Source: Patescibacteria group bacterium (GTDB taxonomy: Bacteria; Patescibacteriota; Minisyncoccia; Phycocordibacterales; DATDWN01). From it: a stretch of DNA of 24,336 nucleotides. The notes below the pieces were generated by a model. The model was given only the letters and a program-made list of their open reading frames with translations, was not told where the DNA came from and searched no databases. Position numbers and translations under genes: made by a program. The stretch's first letter is position 1; each line of letters begins with the position of its first letter. Positions 22,445 to 24,336 of this stretch are shown piece after piece. Location of the stretch: positions 1-24,336 of the forward strand of contig JAUPVF010000041.1 of NCBI GenBank assembly GCA_030917185.1, written 5' to 3'.

Positions 22445-22849
22445 ATGCTACAAGGATTCAAACAGTTTATTATGCGAGGGAACGTGGTAGATTTGTCGGT
22501 CGGTGTGGTGATTGGCGGGGCTTTTGGTGCAGTGGTTAATTCGTTGGTCAAAGACATTATCACTCCATTTATAGGTGCTTTGGTAAAAGCACCAGATTTT
22601 TCAGGATTGTTTTTCACCATAAACTCAAGTCGGTTTATGTACGGGTCGTTCCTCAATTCTCTTCTCTCATTTTTGATTGTAGCAGGTGCAATATATTTTT
22701 TTGTTATCGTGCCAATCAATGCGCTGTCTGCTCGGATGAAACGAGGGGAAGTGGCACCTGAACCAGATACGAAAAAATGTCCTGAGTGTATGTCGGACAT
22801 TCCAAAACTTGCTCGTAAATGTGCGCACTGTACATCAGTTGTTGCATAA
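22445..22849 (+). CDS. mscL: Large-conductance mechanosensitive channel with C-terminal zinc ribbon
   Basis: MscL opens under membrane tension to release solutes during osmotic downshock. The N-terminal helix and first pore-lining segment are typical (GFKQFIMRGNVVDLSVGVVIGGAFGAVVNSLVKDIITPFIG). A periplasmic loop (about residues 53-69) and the second membrane segment (LLSFLIVAGAIYFFVIVPINAL) follow. In place of the usual short helical bundle, the C-terminus (about 112-134) has CPECMSDIPKLARKCAHC, two CxxC pairs 11 residues apart that look like a zinc ribbon facing the cytoplasm. ATG 22445 gives the normal MscL N-terminus (MLQGFKQFI); an in-frame extension upstream would run through the preceding terminator. 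It is a single-gene unit of 134 residues. Confidence 0.93.
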   Translation: MLQGFKQFIMRGNVVDLSVGVVIGGAFGAVVNSLVKDIITPFIGALVKAPDFSGLFFTINSSRFMYGSFLNSLLSFLIVAGAIYFFVIVPINALSARMKRGEVAPEPDTKKCPECMSDIPKLARKCAHCTSVVA

Positions 22850-22908
22850 CTAAAATTATATATCGATTTTTATTTGAGTTTGTATCAATATCAGTATGTA
22901 TTTTGTCC

Positions 22909-22936
22909 TTGCATATTGAATCTTAAAGTATAAAAT
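22909..22936 (+). promoter_or_regulatory. Sigma-70-type promoter of the 22959 gene
   Basis: TTGCAT (22909-22914) and TAAAAT (22931-22936) are 16 nt apart, similar to the promoter before the 7458 gene. The leader would hold the AAAGGGG Shine-Dalgarno at 22946-22952. Confidence 0.5.
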
Positions 22937-22958
22937 TAGTATCAGAAAGGGGTACAAT

Positions 22959-23459
22959 ATGGGTTTTCTTTCTGAAGTTAATGTCGTTGATCCGCGAGGG
23001 ACATTAAATTTTTTCCTGGATTATTTGCAAAAAGAAACCAGGGATAGAAGATATAAAGATGATGAAATGGCATATGTGGCGAAGGTGCTTGCACATTACG
23101 CTTGTGTGTCACGTTGTAATACATCAACCATTCCTGTCATGTCTTGTTTGGGAGAGGTGTTTGAACACTGTGTCTTTCAACCAATGGGATGGCACGATCC
23201 GGAAATTTTGGAAATTGGGGCTTCCCAGATTCTCTTGTTTGCTGGATTTTTTAGAGACCAAACACAACAAAGACATAATGTGGTTTGGTATGATGGTATC
23301 GGTCAGTCGTTTTATGATCGGGTGAGCCATTACTCATATGAGAGAAAAAAGAAGGATTTTTTTGGAAGAATGTCTCGTTCTTTTCCTGCGTGGACAATTG
23401 TGTGCAGGGATGTTAGTAGGAGATTGCGGGATGATAGATATTTGTTGCGAGTGCAATAA
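22959..23459 (+). CDS. Orphan protein, 166 residues
   Basis: Function unknown. ATG 22959 is supported by AAAGGGG 6 nt upstream. The product looks like a soluble, mostly helical protein: an N-terminal part with DYLQKETRDRRYKDDEMAYVAKVLAHYA, then LEIGASQILLFAGFFRDQ, and VVWYDGIGQSFYDRVSHYS. The 'L..G...LF.aGFF' followed by 'vvwYd.iG.s.Y..vs' reminds me of a family of uncharacterised bacterial proteins with the same order of motifs, but I cannot name it and the match is only by eye. The C-terminus is basic (RRLRDDRYLLRVQ). The gene has its own promoter and terminator and is not in an operon. Confidence 0.7.
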   Translation: MGFLSEVNVVDPRGTLNFFLDYLQKETRDRRYKDDEMAYVAKVLAHYACVSRCNTSTIPVMSCLGEVFEHCVFQPMGWHDPEILEIGASQILLFAGFFRDQTQQRHNVVWYDGIGQSFYDRVSHYSYERKKKDFFGRMSRSFPAWTIVCRDVSRRLRDDRYLLRVQ

Positions 23460-23480
23460 AAAATCAAGCGGAGCGATTTT

Positions 23481-23510
23481 GACCGGAGTTAATCACTCCG
23501 GTCTTGTTTT
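23481..23510 (+). terminator. Rho-independent terminator of the 22959 gene
   Basis: GACCGGAGT (23481-23489), loop TAATC, and ACTCCGGTC (23495-23503) form a perfect 9-bp stem followed by TTGTTTT. Confidence 0.9.
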
Positions 23511-23514
23511 GGGT

Positions 23515-23546
23515 AAAAGAAACCACTCGCCGAGACGAGCGGTTTC
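23515..23546 (-). terminator. Rho-independent terminator of the 23559 gene
   Basis: On the minus strand, GAAACCGCTCG, loop TCTCGG, and CGAGTGGTTTC pair over 11 positions (one G-U), followed by TTTT. A CCACTCGC/GCGAGTGG alternative shares part of the sequence. Confidence 0.8.
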
Positions 23547-23558
23547 AGCGAGTGGGGG

Positions 23559-23888
23559 TTAAAAGAAGGTGTGTTCGTGGGTATGATGTTCCGAAGGATA
23601 CATATAATGGAAATCCCCAACATTGTCCCTAGAAAGAACTTCCACTCCATCATTCCCATTATCAGAAGCGACAATAATGTAATGACCTATGAACATCACG
23701 AACGGCTGCTTGGATTTTGCAGTCAGGATGTGTTTTGTTGCAACAATGCACGATTCCGGTCTTGGACATACGTGGATGCTTCCATCATCATTGTACTTGG
23801 TACTTGTGATGTTTGTACGAACCCTTGCGGTTCCAGCGGTTTTGAACTTGGTGTCTGGGTTACTGATTTCAAGCCGAATTTGATACAT
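23559..23888 (-). CDS. Orphan protein, 109 residues, His-rich C-terminus
   Basis: Not recognised. The ATG at 23888 is chosen because AAAGGAG lies 5 nt upstream; a longer frame would begin inside the intercistronic hairpins. The sequence alternates in a beta-rich way (MYQIRLEISNPDTKFKTAGTARVRTNI, VMFIGHYIIVASD, GVEVLSRDNV) and ends in a His-rich tail (HYMYPSEHHTHEHTFF) that could bind metal. No signal peptide or membrane segment. It is the second gene of a minus-strand pair with the 23997 gene, 108 nt apart, and is closed by its own terminator. A long open frame on the opposite strand covers both genes but is judged a shadow. Confidence 0.65.
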   Translation of the reverse strand: MYQIRLEISNPDTKFKTAGTARVRTNITSTKYNDDGSIHVCPRPESCIVATKHILTAKSKQPFVMFIGHYIIVASDNGNDGVEVLSRDNVGDFHYMYPSEHHTHEHTFF

Positions 23889-23925
23889 GTCTACTCCTTT
23901 TTTTCTCCTTATAAAGAACTGAACT

Positions 23926-23990
23926 CCCATCAAAATATTCTTCATAAAGAAAACTTTGATGGGGGCCCGATCCGTTGTGTTGGATCGGGC
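23926..23990. other. Two stacked hairpins between the minus-strand orphan genes
   Basis: CCCATCAAA (23926-23934) pairs with TTTGATGGG (23955-23963), with TTCTT/AAGAA stacked inside over the loop CATA. One base later GCCCGATCC (23965-23973) pairs with GGATCGGGC (23982-23990). Neither is followed by a U-run in either direction, so they do not look like ordinary terminators; an RNA processing or stability element is possible. Confidence 0.55.
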
Positions 23991-23996
23991 AATGTA

Positions 23997-24296
23997 TCAC
24001 GCGTGCTTCTCGTCGGCGAGTTGAAAGCGATTGAGCGGATTGTCGCTCTTTTTCTCTCCTTCGAGATCCGCTTTGTGCGCCATAATATCATCGGCTACAT
24101 AGGCGATATTTTCTGGCGACCAACCTATTTCCGTACAACGCTTTTTCCAAGCATCCACGATCTTTTCATGGTCCTTGGGGATGACACACAGTATGAACAG
24201 TTTCCCAACTGTTTCCAGTTCTGCGCTACTCAACTGAGGCATCATTTCCACGATAATCTCGTGGAACGGTTTTCGAGCAAATATTGTTGAACCCAC
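23997..24296 (-). CDS. Orphan protein, 99 residues, GTG start
   Basis: Not recognised. GTG at 24296 is chosen because AGGAAAGGAG (24303-24312) has its GGAG 6 nt upstream; a TTG at 24317 in the same frame lies before that Shine-Dalgarno. The product is a soluble helical protein: FARKPFHEIIVEMMPQLSSAELETVGKLFILCVIPKDHEKIVDAWKKRCTEIGW in the first half, then a charged stretch (HKADLEGEKKSDNPLNRF). It ends in TGA. It probably shares a transcript with the 23559 gene. The promoter should lie near or beyond the window's end. No function can be proposed. Confidence 0.6.
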   Translation of the reverse strand: MGSTIFARKPFHEIIVEMMPQLSSAELETVGKLFILCVIPKDHEKIVDAWKKRCTEIGWSPENIAYVADDIMAHKADLEGEKKSDNPLNRFQLADEKHA

Positions 24297-24302
24297 AGCG
24301 AA

Positions 24303-24312
24303 CTCCTTTCCT
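24303..24312 (-). promoter_or_regulatory. Shine-Dalgarno that decides a GTG start
   Basis: AGGAAAGGAG on the minus strand, 6 nt before the GTG at 24296-24294. It lies downstream of the alternative TTG start at 24317, which argues against that start. Confidence 0.6.
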
Positions 24313-24336
24313 GTCAAATATAACCATAATTTTTAT

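Noticed and set aside
23571..24290. A 239-codon open frame on the + strand
   Set aside because: It is antisense to two minus-strand genes that have strong Shine-Dalgarno sites and protein-like composition. The + product is rich in Cys, His and Phe in an irregular way, has no Shine-Dalgarno, and spans two hairpins.
24297..24317. A TTG start for the 23997 gene
   Set aside because: The Shine-Dalgarno AGGAAAGGAG lies downstream of this TTG and is correctly spaced for the GTG at 24296.
1..24336. CRISPR arrays, tRNA genes, insertion sequences or prophage genes
   Set aside because: No spaced direct repeats, tRNA cloverleaf, transposase or phage gene was recognised on either strand.

Overview
The window looks like a chromosomal core-gene segment of a small-genome bacterium, most likely of the Candidate Phyla Radiation (Patescibacteria, probably Parcubacteria/Paceibacteria). 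The inference rests on compact versions of RpoC, DnaG, TypA and HisS, a MscL carrying a zinc ribbon, a lysine-tailed sigma factor, an AT-rich coding background, and many small orphan genes. UGA works as a stop (dnaG ends in TGA inside the ATGA junction with rpoD), so this is not a UGA-glycine lineage. No marker gene settles the phylum.

Layout. 1-7159: rpoB (3' end), rpoC, dnaG and rpoD, all on +, form a transcription/replication-initiation block. 7160-7738: an inverted-repeat region and a small orphan gene. 7739-10663: a UvrD-like helicase fused to a RecB-type nuclease. 10745-12293: a divergent pair, a membrane-anchored DsbA-like thioredoxin-fold protein (-) and UppP (+). 12390-12819: a strong promoter, about 400 nt of densely structured GC-rich sequence and a perfect Rho-independent terminator. 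This looks like a stand-alone large non-coding RNA whose family I do not recognise. 12854-15585: an RNase H-like 3'-5' exonuclease and hisS (-), divergent from truB (+). 15629-17812: an XRE-like gene convergent with typA. 17817-17941: a 125-nt imperfect hairpin. 18111-20344: two membrane-protein genes and enolase. 20405-22849: a structured intergenic region, an orphan gene, gpmA, an adenylate-kinase-like gene and mscL. 22959-24296: three orphan genes.

How the genes work together. RpoB, RpoC and RpoD build the RNA polymerase holoenzyme and DnaG primes replication. HisS, TruB and TypA serve translation. Enolase and GpmA are consecutive enzymes of lower glycolysis. UppP recycles the lipid carrier for cell-wall synthesis, and MscL relieves osmotic pressure.

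Two initiation styles coexist. Most core genes that start a transcript have a -10-like hexamer a few bases before the ATG and no Shine-Dalgarno, which predicts leaderless mRNAs. The small orphan genes and the adk-like gene instead carry clear Shine-Dalgarno sequences. The unidentified structured RNA and this split are the most interesting features of the window.
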